64,000 nucleotides of DNA from Xanthomonas sp. DAR 80977 (GCF_041240605.1 NZ_CP162487.1:3851001-3915000); one strand, 5' to 3'; counted from the first letter of the stretch, positions 24,811-33,672 are shown. The notes: generated by a model from the letters alone, not told the origin. Numbers and translations: made by a program.

Positions 24811-24873
24811 GGGGCTCGCGGGCCGCCCCCGCGCGCGCCGGATGCTCTACTCCGCCGCGGGGGCACCTGCCGA

Positions 24874-24945
24874 TCAGACCAACTGCAGCTCGAAGGCTTT
24901 CAGCACCGCGCGGGTGCAGTCGCGCACGCCCAGCTTGGACAAGGT
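24874..24945 (-). pseudogene. Remnant of a LuxR-type response-regulator 3' end
   Basis: A frame of about 24 codons ending LGVRDCTRAVLKAFELQLV then stop. The functional regulator 152 bp away ends LGVRDRTRAVLKAFELQLV. The two stretches differ at about eight of 72 bases but at one residue, so most changes are silent. This is either the tail of a once-separate paralogue or an old duplication. Upstream of nt 24945 the likeness ends abruptly. Confidence 0.8.
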
Positions 24946-25025
24946 GAGCGGACGCCGCCGGGGAGCCACTGGCTCGTGCGCCCGCGAACGCCCGGCGCGC
25001 TGAGCCGGGCCGGACATCCTGTCGG

Positions 25026-25667
25026 TCAGACCAACTGCAGCTCGAAGGCCTTGAGCACTGCCCGGGTGCGGTCGCGCACGCCGAGCTTGGACAGGATGTT
25101 GGACACGTGGTTCTTGATCGTGCCCTCGGCCACGCCCAGCGAGTTGGCGATCTCCTTGTTGGAGAAGCCGCTGGCCATCAGCCGCAGGATCTCGGTCTCG
25201 CGGTCGGTCAGCGGGTCCGGCCGGTCCAGGCTGACGAAGTCGTTGCGCATGTGCTCCAGGCCCGACAGCAGGCGTTGGGTCACCGCCGGCTGCACCAGCG
25301 AACCGCCGGCGGCCACCGCGCGGATCGCGCCGACCAGCTGTTCCAGCGACACGTCCTTGAGCAGATAGCCCTTGGCCCCGGCCTTGAGCCCGGCCAGCAC
25401 CAGTTGGTCGTCGTCGAAGGTGGTGAGGATGATGGTCGGCGGCAGCGTGCCGTTGCGCGACAGCATCTGCAGCGCCTCCAGCCCGGACATCGCCGGCATG
25501 CGCATGTCCATCAGCACCACGTCCGGCTTCACCTGTGGGATCAGCTCCACCGCCTGGCGGCCGTCGTTGGCCTCGGCGATCACCTCGATCCCGCCGTCCA
25601 GCGCCAGCAGCGAGCGGATCCCCTGCCGCACCAGGGTTTGGTCGTCGACCAGGCAGACACGGATCAT
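25026..25667 (-). CDS. NarL/LiaR-family response regulator
   Basis: A 213-residue DNA-binding response regulator. Receiver: acidic pocket VDDQ (D8, D9), phospho-acceptor D54 (LMDMRMP), Thr and Lys in TFDD and LKD. A LuxR-type HTH follows (residues 150-213: LTDRETEILRLMASGFSNKEIA, VAEGTIKNHVSNILSKL). It is downstream of, and overlaps by one base, its cognate kinase. An AAGGAG ribosome site precedes the ATG at 25667. Targets are not known from the sequence; LiaR/DesR-like regulators often answer envelope or membrane stress. Confidence 0.92.
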   Translation of the reverse strand: MIRVCLVDDQTLVRQGIRSLLALDGGIEVIAEANDGRQAVELIPQVKPDVVLMDMRMPAMSGLEALQMLSRNGTLPPTIILTTFDDDQLVLAGLKAGAKGYLLKDVSLEQLVGAIRAVAAGGSLVQPAVTQRLLSGLEHMRNDFVSLDRPDPLTDRETEILRLMASGFSNKEIANSLGVAEGTIKNHVSNILSKLGVRDRTRAVLKAFELQLV

Positions 25668-26857
25668 CACAGCACTCCTTGTGGAACGGCGGGCGGCAGC
25701 AACGCGGCCGCGCTCGGGACCGCGGCGCGCAGGCGGAAGCCCGCCCCCTGCGGCGCATCGATCTCCAGGCTGCCACCATACTGGCTCAGCCGCTCGCGCA
25801 TGCCGCGCAGGCCATTGCCGGGCAGCAGGGTCTCGCAGCCGCGGCCGTCGTCGTGGGCCTGGATCACCACCAGCGGGCCGTCGCGGCGCACCTGGATCCA
25901 CAGGTTGTCGGCCTGCGCATGGCGCACCGTGTTGGTGATGATTTCCTGTGTGCAGCGCAGCAAGACATGCGCGCGCTCCGGGTCCTCGACGGTCAGCGGC
26001 TCCTCCACCTGCAGGTGGATCTGCAGCGCCGGCACCCGTTCGGCCAGCGGCCGCAGGGCCGCCGCCAAGTCGATCGCGCCGCTGTCGCGCAGCTGGCTGA
26101 CCGCCTCGCGCACGTCGGTCAGCAGCAGCTTGGCCAGGGTATGCGCCTGGTGCACGTGCTCCTGCGCGCGCCCCTCGGTGATGTGGCCGGCCACTTCCAG
26201 GTTCAGGCTCAACGCGGTCAGGTGGTGGCCGAGCAGGTCGTGCAGCTCGCGCGAGATGCGGGTGCGCTCGTTGATCCGGGCGCTTTCGGCCAGCAGCGCG
26301 CGGGTGGCGCGCAGCTCGGCATTGAGCTGGCGCTGCTCCTCGCGCGCCTGGACCTGCTGCCGCGCGACCAGGCTGGTGACGAAGATGAACATGGAGAAGC
26401 CGCCGTACAGCAGCGACTGCATCAGCGCCTCGAACACCGGGAAGCCCATCACCAGGTACACCGGCAGCACCGCCAGCTGGCTCAGCAGCAGCCAGGCCAC
26501 GCCGGCGCGCACCGGCAGCAGCCACGGGATCACCCCGGCCGCCACCATCATCAGGATGCTGCCCAGCCCGGACCGGTGCAGGTAGCCGACCGCCAGCGCG
26601 CACACGGTCAGCAGCACCAGCATGCCGCGGCCGTACCAGCGCGCGCCGGCGCCGCTTTGCAGGCGCCAGGTCAGCAGGAAGTAGCCCAGGCCGAAGCCCA
26701 GGTAGCTGGCCAGCAGCAGCCACACCTCGCCGCTGGGCATCCGGCTCGATTCCTCGGCCGGCTCCCAGTACAGGTACAGCAACGGCATGCAGATGACGGC
26801 CCAGGTGAACAGGCCGGCATAGCGCAGGACGCGGGCATGACTGAGAGACTCCAACAT
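25667..26857 (-). CDS. Sensor histidine kinase (HisKA_3, LiaS/DesK-like)
   Basis: A 396-residue integral-membrane kinase. Six or so helices fill residues 10-165 with almost no extracytoplasmic domain, typical of intramembrane-sensing DesK/LiaS kinases. A coiled segment (QVQAREEQRQLNAELRATRAL) leads to the H-box RISRELHDLLGHHL (His near 205), followed by a GHKL ATPase (HDDGRGCETLLPGNGLRGMRER). It starts at the ATG at 26857, with its regulator downstream. Signal unknown. Confidence 0.92.
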   Translation of the reverse strand: MLESLSHARVLRYAGLFTWAVICMPLLYLYWEPAEESSRMPSGEVWLLLASYLGFGLGYFLLTWRLQSGAGARWYGRGMLVLLTVCALAVGYLHRSGLGSILMMVAAGVIPWLLPVRAGVAWLLLSQLAVLPVYLVMGFPVFEALMQSLLYGGFSMFIFVTSLVARQQVQAREEQRQLNAELRATRALLAESARINERTRISRELHDLLGHHLTALSLNLEVAGHITEGRAQEHVHQAHTLAKLLLTDVREAVSQLRDSGAIDLAAALRPLAERVPALQIHLQVEEPLTVEDPERAHVLLRCTQEIITNTVRHAQADNLWIQVRRDGPLVVIQAHDDGRGCETLLPGNGLRGMRERLSQYGGSLEIDAPQGAGFRLRAAVPSAAALLPPAVPQGVL

Positions 26858-26937
26858 GCACGCATCTTAGGATGAACGGCGCGCATTGCACTCCCACGGA
26901 AGTCATGCATGCGCGGCTCGCCGCCCCGCCCCCCGCG

Positions 26938-26945
26938 TGCGATAA
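26938..26945 (+). promoter_or_regulatory. Candidate extended -10 (TGCGATAAT) for GNAT-minCDE
   Basis: TGCGATAAT lies 51 bp before the GNAT start, between divergent genes. The TG-N extension makes a -10 element plausible without a good -35. Confidence 0.45.
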
Positions 26946-26996
26946 TCCGGCTGGCGGTCCGCATCTGGCCGCGCGCGCATCAGCAACGGAGTCCCA

Positions 26997-27590
26997 ATGT
27001 CGATCGTCATCCGCGACGTGCGCGAGCACGAGCTCGATTCGGTCCTGGCCCTGAACAACAACGCCGGACTGGCGATCCTGCCGCTGGATTCGGCCAAGCT
27101 GCACCGCTTCTACGAGACCGCAGAATACTTCCGCGTCGCCGAACGCGACGGCAACCTGGCCGGCTTCCTGGTCGGCTTCGGCGCCGACAGCGACCACGAC
27201 AGCAGCAACTTCGCCTGGTTCCGCGAGCGCTACCCCGCGTTCTTCTATATCGACCGCATCGTGGTGGCCAGCCGCCGCCGCGGCGGCGGCGTCGGCCGCG
27301 CGTTCTATGCCGACGTGCAGAGCTATGCCGAGCTGCGCTACCCGCAGTTGGCCTGCGAGGTTTTCCTGGACCATGGCGCGGACGCGGCGCTGCTGTTCCA
27401 TGGCAGCTTCGGTTTCCGCGAAGTGGGCCAGAACACGATGAACGAGGTGGAGGTGCGTGCCAGCATGCTGTTGAAGGATTTGTGCAGTTACGCCTGGGTC
27501 CGCGAGACCTACGGCGACCAGTTGCCCGACCTGCCCTGGGTCGGCCATGCCCGCCGCCTGCAACGGGCGACGCGCCCGACCGGGACCTGA
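26997..27590 (+). CDS. GNAT-family acetyltransferase heading the min operon
   Basis: A 197-residue GNAT N-acetyltransferase. Seen: strands IVIRDVREHELDSVLALNN, then FRVAERDGNLAGFLVGFG, YIDRIVVASRRRGGGVGRAFY (the acetyl-CoA loop RRGGGVG) and EVFLDHGADAALLFHGSFGF. The substrate is unknown. It ends two bases before the minC GTG start, so it is the first gene of a GNAT-minC-minD-minE transcript. I see no reason yet to connect acetylation to division-site placement. Confidence 0.88.
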   Translation: MSIVIRDVREHELDSVLALNNNAGLAILPLDSAKLHRFYETAEYFRVAERDGNLAGFLVGFGADSDHDSSNFAWFRERYPAFFYIDRIVVASRRRGGGVGRAFYADVQSYAELRYPQLACEVFLDHGADAALLFHGSFGFREVGQNTMNEVEVRASMLLKDLCSYAWVRETYGDQLPDLPWVGHARRLQRATRPTGT

Positions 27591-27592
27591 GC

Positions 27593-28348
27593 GTGTCGTC
27601 GGTGAATCTGGATTTCGAGCAGGCAGGCGAACTGAAGATCGGCCAGGTCGGCATCGCCAACCTGCGCATCCGCACCCTGGACGTGGCGCGCCTGACCCAG
27701 GAGATGCGCGAGCGGGTGCAGCGCGCGCCCAAGCTGTTCGGCCGCGCCGCGGTGATCATCGATTTCGGCGGCCTGGCGCAGGCGCCCGACACCGCCACCG
27801 CGCGCGCGCTGCTGGAAGGCCTGCGCGAGGCCGGCGTGCTGCCGGTGGCGCTGGCCTACGGCACCCGCGAGATCGAGCAGCTGGCCGAGGCGCTGGGCCT
27901 GCCGCTGCTGGCCAAGTTCCGCGCCCAGTACGAACGCATCGACGGCGGCGCCCCCGCCGCCGCGCCCGCCCCGGTGTCGCCGCCGCCCCCGCCGCCGCCC
28001 GCTCCGGCCGCGCGCCCGCAACCGGGCCGCATGCAGAAGACCGCGGTGCGCTCCGGCCAGCAGCTGTACGCGGAGAACTGCGACCTGACCGTGGTGGCCA
28101 CGGTCGGCGCCGGCGCCGAGGTGATCTCCGACGGCAGCATCCACATCTACGGCAGCCTGCGCGGACGCGCGCTGGCCGGCGCGCAGGGCAACACCGAGGC
28201 GCGGATCTTCTGCCGCGACTTCCACGCCGAACTGGTCGCCATTGCCGGCCACTACAAGGTGCTGGACGATATTCCCAAGGAACTGCGTGGCAAGGCCGTC
28301 CAGGTCTGGCTGGAGCAGGACCAGATCAAGATCGCCGCGCAAGACTGA
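27593..28348 (+). CDS. minC: Septum site-determining protein MinC
   Basis: A 251-residue inhibitor of FtsZ. The N-terminal domain (about 1-105: FEQAGELKIGQVGIANLRI) and the C-terminal beta-helix (from about residue 148: QQLYAENCDLTVVATVGAGAEV, DGSIHIYGSLRGRALAG, ARIFCRDFHAELVAIAGHY) are joined by a Pro/Ala linker with a run of 8 Pro. MinD recruits it to the membrane. The start is a GTG at 27593, two bases past the GNAT stop; no ATG suits. The conserved C-terminal hallmark RIFCRxFxAELVAIAG-type is intact. Confidence 0.95.
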   Translation: MSSVNLDFEQAGELKIGQVGIANLRIRTLDVARLTQEMRERVQRAPKLFGRAAVIIDFGGLAQAPDTATARALLEGLREAGVLPVALAYGTREIEQLAEALGLPLLAKFRAQYERIDGGAPAAAPAPVSPPPPPPPAPAARPQPGRMQKTAVRSGQQLYAENCDLTVVATVGAGAEVISDGSIHIYGSLRGRALAGAQGNTEARIFCRDFHAELVAIAGHYKVLDDIPKELRGKAVQVWLEQDQIKIAAQD

Positions 28349-28385
28349 CGCGGCCCTACAACCGAACGTATCAGGAGACATTCCT

Positions 28386-29195
28386 TTGGCTGAAATTATC
28401 GTAGTCACCTCCGGCAAGGGCGGCGTCGGCAAGACCACCACCAGCGCGAGCCTGGCCTGCGGGCTGGCGCGACGCGGCAAGAAGGTCGCCGTGATCGACT
28501 TCGACGTGGGCCTGCGCAACCTCGACCTGATCATGGGCTGCGAGCGCCGGGTGGTGTACGACTTCGTCAACGTGGTGCATGGCGAGGCCACGCTCAAGCA
28601 GTCGCTGATCAAGGACAAGCGCTTCGACAACCTGTACGTGCTGGCCGCCTCGCAGACCCGCGACAAGGACGCGCTGACCCAGGACGGCGTGGAGAAGGTG
28701 CTCAAGGACCTGGCCGACGACGGCTTCGAGTACATCGTCTGCGATTCGCCGGCCGGCATCGAGAAGGGCGCGTTCCTGGCGATGTACTTCGCCGACCGCG
28801 CGGTGGTCGTGGTCAACCCGGAAGTGTCCTCGGTGCGCGACTCCGACCGCATCATCGGCCTGCTCGACTCCAAGACCCGCAAGGCCGAGGAAGGCAAGAC
28901 CGTGCCGGCGTTCCTGCTGCTGACCCGCTACAGCCCGGGACGGGTGGAAGGCGGCGAGATGCTCAGCATCACCGACGTGGAGGAAGTGCTGGGGCTGAAG
29001 GCGATCGGCGTGATCCCCGAATCCGGCGACGTGCTCAACGCCTCCAACAAGGGCGAGCCGGTGATCCTGGACGGCGAGTCCCCGGCCGGCCAGGCCTACG
29101 ACGACGCGGTGGCCCGGATCATGGGCGAAGACCGCCCGATGCGCTTCATCTCCGTGGAGAAGAAGGGCTTCTTCACCAAGTTGTTCGGAGGGTGA
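28386..29195 (+). CDS. minD: Septum site-determining protein MinD
   Basis: A 269-residue ParA/MinD ATPase that oscillates with MinE and brings MinC to the poles. The deviant Walker A KGGVGKTTT (residues 11-19) includes both key lysines; the switch region VIDFDVGLRNLD and VCDSPAGIE are intact; the C-terminal amphipathic membrane-targeting helix is seen in KKGFFTKLFGG. Start is TTG at 28386, preceded by AGGAG at 28372. MinE begins two bases after the stop. Confidence 0.97.
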   Translation: MAEIIVVTSGKGGVGKTTTSASLACGLARRGKKVAVIDFDVGLRNLDLIMGCERRVVYDFVNVVHGEATLKQSLIKDKRFDNLYVLAASQTRDKDALTQDGVEKVLKDLADDGFEYIVCDSPAGIEKGAFLAMYFADRAVVVVNPEVSSVRDSDRIIGLLDSKTRKAEEGKTVPAFLLLTRYSPGRVEGGEMLSITDVEEVLGLKAIGVIPESGDVLNASNKGEPVILDGESPAGQAYDDAVARIMGEDRPMRFISVEKKGFFTKLFGG

Positions 29196-29197
29196 GC

Positions 29198-29455
29198 ATG
29201 GGACTATTCGACTTCCTCAAGGCCAAGAAGAACACCGCCGAAACGGCCAAGAACCGCCTGCAGATCATCATCGCGCAGGAGCGCAACCACCGCGGCGGCC
29301 CGGATTACCTGCCGCTGCTGCAGCGCGAACTGCTGGAAGTGATCAAGAAGTACGTCAACATCGACGCCGATGCGGTCAAGGTGGACCTGGTCAAGGACGG
29401 CGAACACGACGTGCTCGACATCTCGGTGGCGCTGCCGGAAGGGCCGACGCCCTGA
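29198..29455 (+). CDS. minE: Cell-division topological specificity factor MinE
   Basis: An 85-residue protein: N-terminal membrane-binding and MinD-contact helix (FDFLKAKKNTAETAKNRLQI, IIAQERN) and topological-specificity domain (LLQRELLEVIKKYVNID, VKVDLVKDGEHDVLDISVALP). It stimulates MinD ATPase and clears it from midcell. ATG at 29198; a GTG six bases upstream is also in frame. Last gene of the min operon. Confidence 0.97.
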   Translation: MGLFDFLKAKKNTAETAKNRLQIIIAQERNHRGGPDYLPLLQRELLEVIKKYVNIDADAVKVDLVKDGEHDVLDISVALPEGPTP

Positions 29456-29699
29456 GTGGCGCAGCGCGCTGCGGTCGCAGATGGCGACCGTGGCGCGCAG
29501 CCTGCGCCGCATTGTTCGGTGGTGTGTTCGACGAAGCTGCATTACGACGCCGGCAATGCGCCATGGCTGCCCGCACAACCCCAGCTGCTCACCGAACGCA
29601 TGAGCTTGAGCGGCACGGTAGTCGAGCTGTCGGCCTGCCCAACCGCCGCCAATACGTTGCCGAGTGCGTCTCGCGCCGCTCCTCCTTCCCGACCTCCCG

Positions 29700-30197
29700 A
29701 TGCAAACCAACGACTCCCGCTCCGCACCCGCTGCCGAGGTCCTGACCGTCGGCGCCATCGGCCTGGACGCGCCGCGCGCGCTGCTGGCCGGCCATGGCCT
29801 GCGCCTGCACCGGGTCGCCGATGGCGCGGCGATTCCCGGCAGCTACTGGGGCGAACCGGAAGCCGGCGTGATCGCCAGTGATGTGTACGTGCGCGACGAC
29901 ACGCCGGTGCACTCGCTGCTGCACGAGGCCTGCCACCTGATCGTGCTGCCGCCGGAACGGCGCGCGCAGGTGCATACCGATGCCACCGATTCGGTCGAGG
30001 AAGAGGACGCCACCTGCTACCTGCAGATCGTGCTGGCCGACGCGCTGCCCGGCGTCGGCAGCGCGCGGCTGATGGCCGACATGGATGCATGGGGCTACAC
30101 CTACCGGCTGGGCTCCACCCGCGCCTGGTTCGAACAGGACGCCGAAGACGCGCGCGCCTGGCTGCTGCAACGCGGATTGTTGCCGCAACCGGACTGA
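29700..30197 (+). CDS. Putative small zinc metalloprotein with HEACH motif
   Basis: A 165-residue protein of unknown family. It contains HEACH (HExxH zinc-peptidase signature) in HSLLHEACHLIVLPPE (near residue 77). A cluster EEEDATCYLQI lies about 25 residues later whose Glu could be a third zinc ligand, as in gluzincins. No signal peptide is seen, and the ATG at 29700 is chosen because the residues before it (29664-29699) look unstructured. C-terminal Trp-rich segment (DMDAWGYTYRLGSTRAWFE). The 244-bp gap after minE makes an own promoter likely. Peptidase activity is inference. Confidence 0.7.
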   Translation: MQTNDSRSAPAAEVLTVGAIGLDAPRALLAGHGLRLHRVADGAAIPGSYWGEPEAGVIASDVYVRDDTPVHSLLHEACHLIVLPPERRAQVHTDATDSVEEEDATCYLQIVLADALPGVGSARLMADMDAWGYTYRLGSTRAWFEQDAEDARAWLLQRGLLPQPD

Positions 30198-30227
30198 GGC
30201 TTCGCCCACCCTGCCATCGCCGGCCCG

Positions 30228-30545
30228 GAGCACTCGCAGAAGCGGCTCAGCCACGACGAGCGAAGCGCGGGCGCCGACCGGCTGCGGACACAGTCGGGAC
30301 TGAAGTCCCTCCCACAGTGCACCAGGCTAGCCATCCGCAAGCTTTTTGCAGGAGCGACTTCAGTCGCGACGAACGAAGCGCGGACGCCGGCCGGCTGCGG
30401 GACACCGACGGGGCTGAAGCCCTCCCACAATGCACCCAGCAGGCCAACCGCAAGCCACTGTGGGAGCGACTTCAGTCGCGACGAACGAAGTCCGGATGCC
30501 CACCGGCTGCGGACACGGTCGCGGCTGAGGCCGCTCCTGCAGGGT
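30228..30545. repeat. REP-like repeat cluster, about three tandem units
   Basis: Three units of about 110-118 bp, each with a GAGCGACTTCAGTCGCGACGAA-type palindrome half, a CGCCGGCCGGCTGCGG-type middle and a GACTGAAGTCCCTCCCACA-type inverted half, spaced by a GCACC(C)AGC...CCGCAAGC tail. They fill the convergent gap between the HEACH gene and the sensor kinase. No gene is present in 30198-30599. Confidence 0.8.
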
Positions 30546-30599
30546 TACGCCGCCAGCGCCGCGATGCCGCGCCTGTGCAAGCGCACAACGCCCTGCGCT

Positions 30600-31892
30600 C
30601 TACGCCGCGCCGCCACCCTTCAATGCCGCGCTCAGGTCCAGCGTCGCCCGCGTGCCCTGCCCGGCGTCCGAATCCAGTTGCAGCGACCAGCCCAGGTGCT
30701 CGCACAGGCGCGCGATCAGGTCCAGGCCGATGCCGCTGCCCTCGCGGCCGCCGCCGCGGGCCATGCGCATGTAGATGGCGCTGATCTCCTCCGGCGCCAT
30801 GCCATGGCCGGGGTCGTCGATGCGCACCACGCCCGGCGCCGGCATCGCGATCTGGATCACGCCCTGGTCGCTGTTCTCGATCGCGTTGCGCAGCAGGTTG
30901 CCGATCGCCGCCTGCACGATCGCCAGCGGCGCCAGCACCTCGCACGCCGGCAACGGCGCCAGCACCAGTTCCAGGCGCTTGTCGGCGCACAGGTGGCGAT
31001 GGTCTTCGACGATGTCCGGCAGCAACTGGTCCAGCCGCACCAGGTCGCTGCCGCGCGCCAGCCGCGCCGGATCCTTGGCCAGCACCAGCAGTAGCGAAAT
31101 CAACTGGCCGACGCCGCTCGCGGTACGGCGGATGCGCAGCAGCTGGTTGCGCGCGCTGGGCGGGATGTCGGTCTGCTCCAGCGCCAGTTCGGCGGCGCCG
31201 CCGATCACCGCCACCGGCGTGCGCAGCTCGTGGCTGGCGCTGTCGATGAAGGCGCGCTCGCGTTCGACGAACAGGTCGTTGCGCAGCAGGTAGTCGTTCA
31301 ACGCATCGGCGATCACCACCTGCTCGGCGCTGGCGCGCGGATGCACGTCGATGCGCTGGCCGGGCCGGTCCGGGCGCAGGCTGCCGATGCGTTGCGCCAT
31401 GTCGGTGAGCGGCTGCACCACCCGGCCCAGCCCCCAGGCCACCAGCGCGCCGAGCAGCAGCACCGCGATCACGTTGGACAGCAGCATCCACAGCGCCAGG
31501 TTCTCCTCGTGCTTCTGCAGCTCGGTGATGTCCAGCGACAGCGCCAGGCGGCGGCCGTGCACGTCCTGCACCAGCACCACCTTGTCGCGGCCTTCCAGCG
31601 GCACGTCGTCGTGCAGGCCCGGCGCCAGCGCCGCCACCGCCGGCGGCAGCGGTTCGCCGCCTTCGTCGCCGTACAGGCTCACGGTGCGGGTATCGATCCA
31701 GCGGTAGTCCGGATCGACCGCGCTGCGCGCCAGGAAATGCTCCAGCTCCGAACTCAGCAGCGAGCGCCAGGTCAGCTGTTCGGCCTGGTCGTTGACGATG
31801 TAGCCGTGCACGAACACCGCCAGCGACAGCAGCGCCGCATAGCCGACCAGCCACAGGGTGATGCGCTGCCGCAGCCCGGTCCTACGCGGCAT
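30600..31892 (-). CDS. Sensor histidine kinase, ColS/VgrS-like
   Basis: A 430-residue kinase: membrane helix at 12-30, a periplasmic domain (about 31-132), a second helix at 134-156, HAMP-like linker, H-box IDSASHELRTPVAV (H221), and an ATPase domain (N-box NLLRNAIENS, G-box DPGHGMAPEE, then GGREGSGIGLDL). The periplasmic domain contains E77-G-G-E80, an ExxE like the iron- or zinc-sensing motif of ColS/VgrS. This, and the neighbouring lipid A genes, support a ColRS/VgrRS-type system, as inference. Its start lies 11 bp inside the regulator gene. Confidence 0.88.
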   Translation of the reverse strand: MPRRTGLRQRITLWLVGYAALLSLAVFVHGYIVNDQAEQLTWRSLLSSELEHFLARSAVDPDYRWIDTRTVSLYGDEGGEPLPPAVAALAPGLHDDVPLEGRDKVVLVQDVHGRRLALSLDITELQKHEENLALWMLLSNVIAVLLLGALVAWGLGRVVQPLTDMAQRIGSLRPDRPGQRIDVHPRASAEQVVIADALNDYLLRNDLFVERERAFIDSASHELRTPVAVIGGAAELALEQTDIPPSARNQLLRIRRTASGVGQLISLLLVLAKDPARLARGSDLVRLDQLLPDIVEDHRHLCADKRLELVLAPLPACEVLAPLAIVQAAIGNLLRNAIENSDQGVIQIAMPAPGVVRIDDPGHGMAPEEISAIYMRMARGGGREGSGIGLDLIARLCEHLGWSLQLDSDAGQGTRATLDLSAALKGGGAA

Positions 31893-32583
31893 GCTCTTGC
31901 TCGTGCGGGCCGACCACCGCGAGCCGATAACCGATGCGCGGCAGGGTATGGATCAGCTTGGACGGGAACGGGCCATCGACGCTGCGCCGCAGGTCATAGA
32001 TGTGCGAACGCAGCATGTCGCCGTCCGGCGGCTCGTCGCCCCACAGCGCCTGCTCCAGGCGGTCGCGGGTGACCGCGGCCGGGCTGGCCTGCATCAGCAC
32101 TTCCAGCAGCTTGCGGCAGGCCGGGTACAGGTGCAGGGTGCGGCCGCCGCGGGTCGCCTCCAGCGTGCCCAGGTCCAGCTGCAGGTCGCCCACGCGCAGC
32201 AGCTTGCTGCGGCCACGGCCGTTGGCGCGCAGCAGCAGCGCCTCCAGCCGCACTTCCAGCTCCGGCAGCGCGAACGGCTTGGTCAGGTAGTCGTCGGCGC
32301 CGGCGCGGAAGCCGGCGATCTTGTCCGGCAGTTCGTCGCGCGCGGTGAGCATGATCACCGGCACTTCGGCGTGGTGCTGCTCGCGCATCGCGCGCAGCAC
32401 CTGTGGGCCGTCCAGGCGCGGAAGCATCCAGTCCAGGATCACCGCGTCGTAGTGCTGGGTGGTGGCCAGGTGCAGGCCGGTGACGCCGTCCGGTGCCGCG
32501 TCCAGGGTATGGCCGCGCACCTCGAAGTAGTCGAACAGGTTCGCCACCAGGTTCCGGTTGTCTTCTATCACCAACAGCCGCAT
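31882..32583 (-). CDS. OmpR/PhoB-family response regulator, ColR/VgrR-like
   Basis: A 233-residue regulator. Receiver with E7/D8, phospho-acceptor D51 (VILDWMLP), Thr of MLTARD and Lys of DYLTKPFA. The winged-helix DNA-binding domain (residues 130-225) has RSHIYDLRRSVD, the recognition-helix region, and IHTLPRIGYRL. It is transcribed first and overlaps the kinase by 11 bp. The divergent neighbours are PAP2 and EptA genes, which are plausible targets. Confidence 0.92.
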   Translation of the reverse strand: MRLLVIEDNRNLVANLFDYFEVRGHTLDAAPDGVTGLHLATTQHYDAVILDWMLPRLDGPQVLRAMREQHHAEVPVIMLTARDELPDKIAGFRAGADDYLTKPFALPELEVRLEALLLRANGRGRSKLLRVGDLQLDLGTLEATRGGRTLHLYPACRKLLEVLMQASPAAVTRDRLEQALWGDEPPDGDMLRSHIYDLRRSVDGPFPSKLIHTLPRIGYRLAVVGPHEQEHAA

Positions 32584-32853
32584 GGCACTTCGCTCGCATT
32601 CCGGGACGCCGGGGGATGGCGCCATGCTAGCGGATACGCGTCGGAACGCGGTCGGAACGCTGCGTCTTTGTTGGCCACGTCTGGCGGCCGGAAGCCACGC
32701 ATCGCCGCCGGCGCGCGGCCCGCCATGCCGCATCGCAGCAATGGTTCCGGGTGGGATGCGTATCCAGCGTCTGAGAAATCCAACTGCAGCTGAAGCCTGC
32801 ATCGCCGCTATCTTCACAATCCGACCACTCTCCGACAAGGGCACGGTAACCAT

Positions 32854-33672
32854 ATGCGCACTTACCGTCCCAGGCTGCGTCTGCAGACCATGCACAGTCC
32901 GTCCCTAGGCATTCCCACCGTGAGCGCCAGCCGCCTCAGCGCGCATGGCAATTTCTACCTGTCCCACGCATTGCTGCCGCTGGCCGCGGCGCTGCTGGCC
33001 AGCGGCGTGCTGATGGGCCTGGGCGGGGATTTCTGGTTCGCCGACCTGCTGTACCGCTGGGAAGGCGGCCAGTGGGCGCTGAAGAACGCGGCGCTGACCC
33101 GCAACCTGATCCACCACGACGGCAAGCTGCTCAGCACCGCCGCCTGGGTGGTGACGGCCGGCCTGGCGGTATGGACCTGGCGCCACGCCGATGGCCAACG
33201 CTACCGGCTGCCGCTGCTGTACCTGGCACTGGCGGTGGCGTTGAGCACCGGCGTGGTGTCGCTGCTGAAGTCGCTGACCCACATGGACTGCCCCTGGGAC
33301 CTGAGCCGCTACGGCGGCCAGCTGCCCTTTATCGGCCTGTTCGAGACGCGCCCGGCCGGCATGCCGCACGCCGCCTGCTTCCCGGCCGGGCATTCCAGCG
33401 CCGGCTATGCCTGGGTGGCGCTGTACTTCGTCGCGCTGGCGCTGAAGCCGTCCTGGCGCTGGCCGGCGCTGGCGGTCGGGCTCGGCGCCGGGCTGCTGTT
33501 CGGGCTCGGCCAGCAGCTGCGCGGCGCGCACTTCCTGTCCCACGATCTGTGGACGCTGTCCCTGAGCTGGGGCGTGGCCCTGGGCCTGTACCGCGCCTTG
33601 CTGTGGCGGCCGCAGGTTTCGGCCCGATCCATGCATGTCCCCTTGCCTGTCGTGAAGGAAAGTCGCGCATGA
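32854..33672 (+). CDS. PAP2-superfamily membrane phosphatase
   Basis: A 272-residue integral-membrane phosphatase (lipid phosphatase family). Six hydrophobic helices. The PAP2 motifs are: KSLTHMDCPWDLSRYGG (motif 1 region), PAGHSSAGYAWV (motif 2, catalytic His in PAGHSS) and LRGAHFLSHDLWT (motif 3, SHDLW). Family members in the same setting remove phosphate from lipid A or undecaprenyl pyrophosphate. The ATG at 32854 is used, though 32890 is possible. The stop overlaps eptA by ATGA, so the two are one unit. Confidence 0.9.
   Translation: MRTYRPRLRLQTMHSPSLGIPTVSASRLSAHGNFYLSHALLPLAAALLASGVLMGLGGDFWFADLLYRWEGGQWALKNAALTRNLIHHDGKLLSTAAWVVTAGLAVWTWRHADGQRYRLPLLYLALAVALSTGVVSLLKSLTHMDCPWDLSRYGGQLPFIGLFETRPAGMPHAACFPAGHSSAGYAWVALYFVALALKPSWRWPALAVGLGAGLLFGLGQQLRGAHFLSHDLWTLSLSWGVALGLYRALLWRPQVSARSMHVPLPVVKESRA

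Larger units (their letters stand above)
24414..25025. other. Intergenic region with a REP-like copy and a regulator fragment
   Basis: 612 bp without an intact gene. It contains a REP-like palindrome (24785-24810) and a broken copy of the neighbouring response regulator's 3' end (24874-24945). The remainder is GC-rich with no clear signal beyond the SRPBCC promoter near 24414-24480. Confidence 0.7.
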
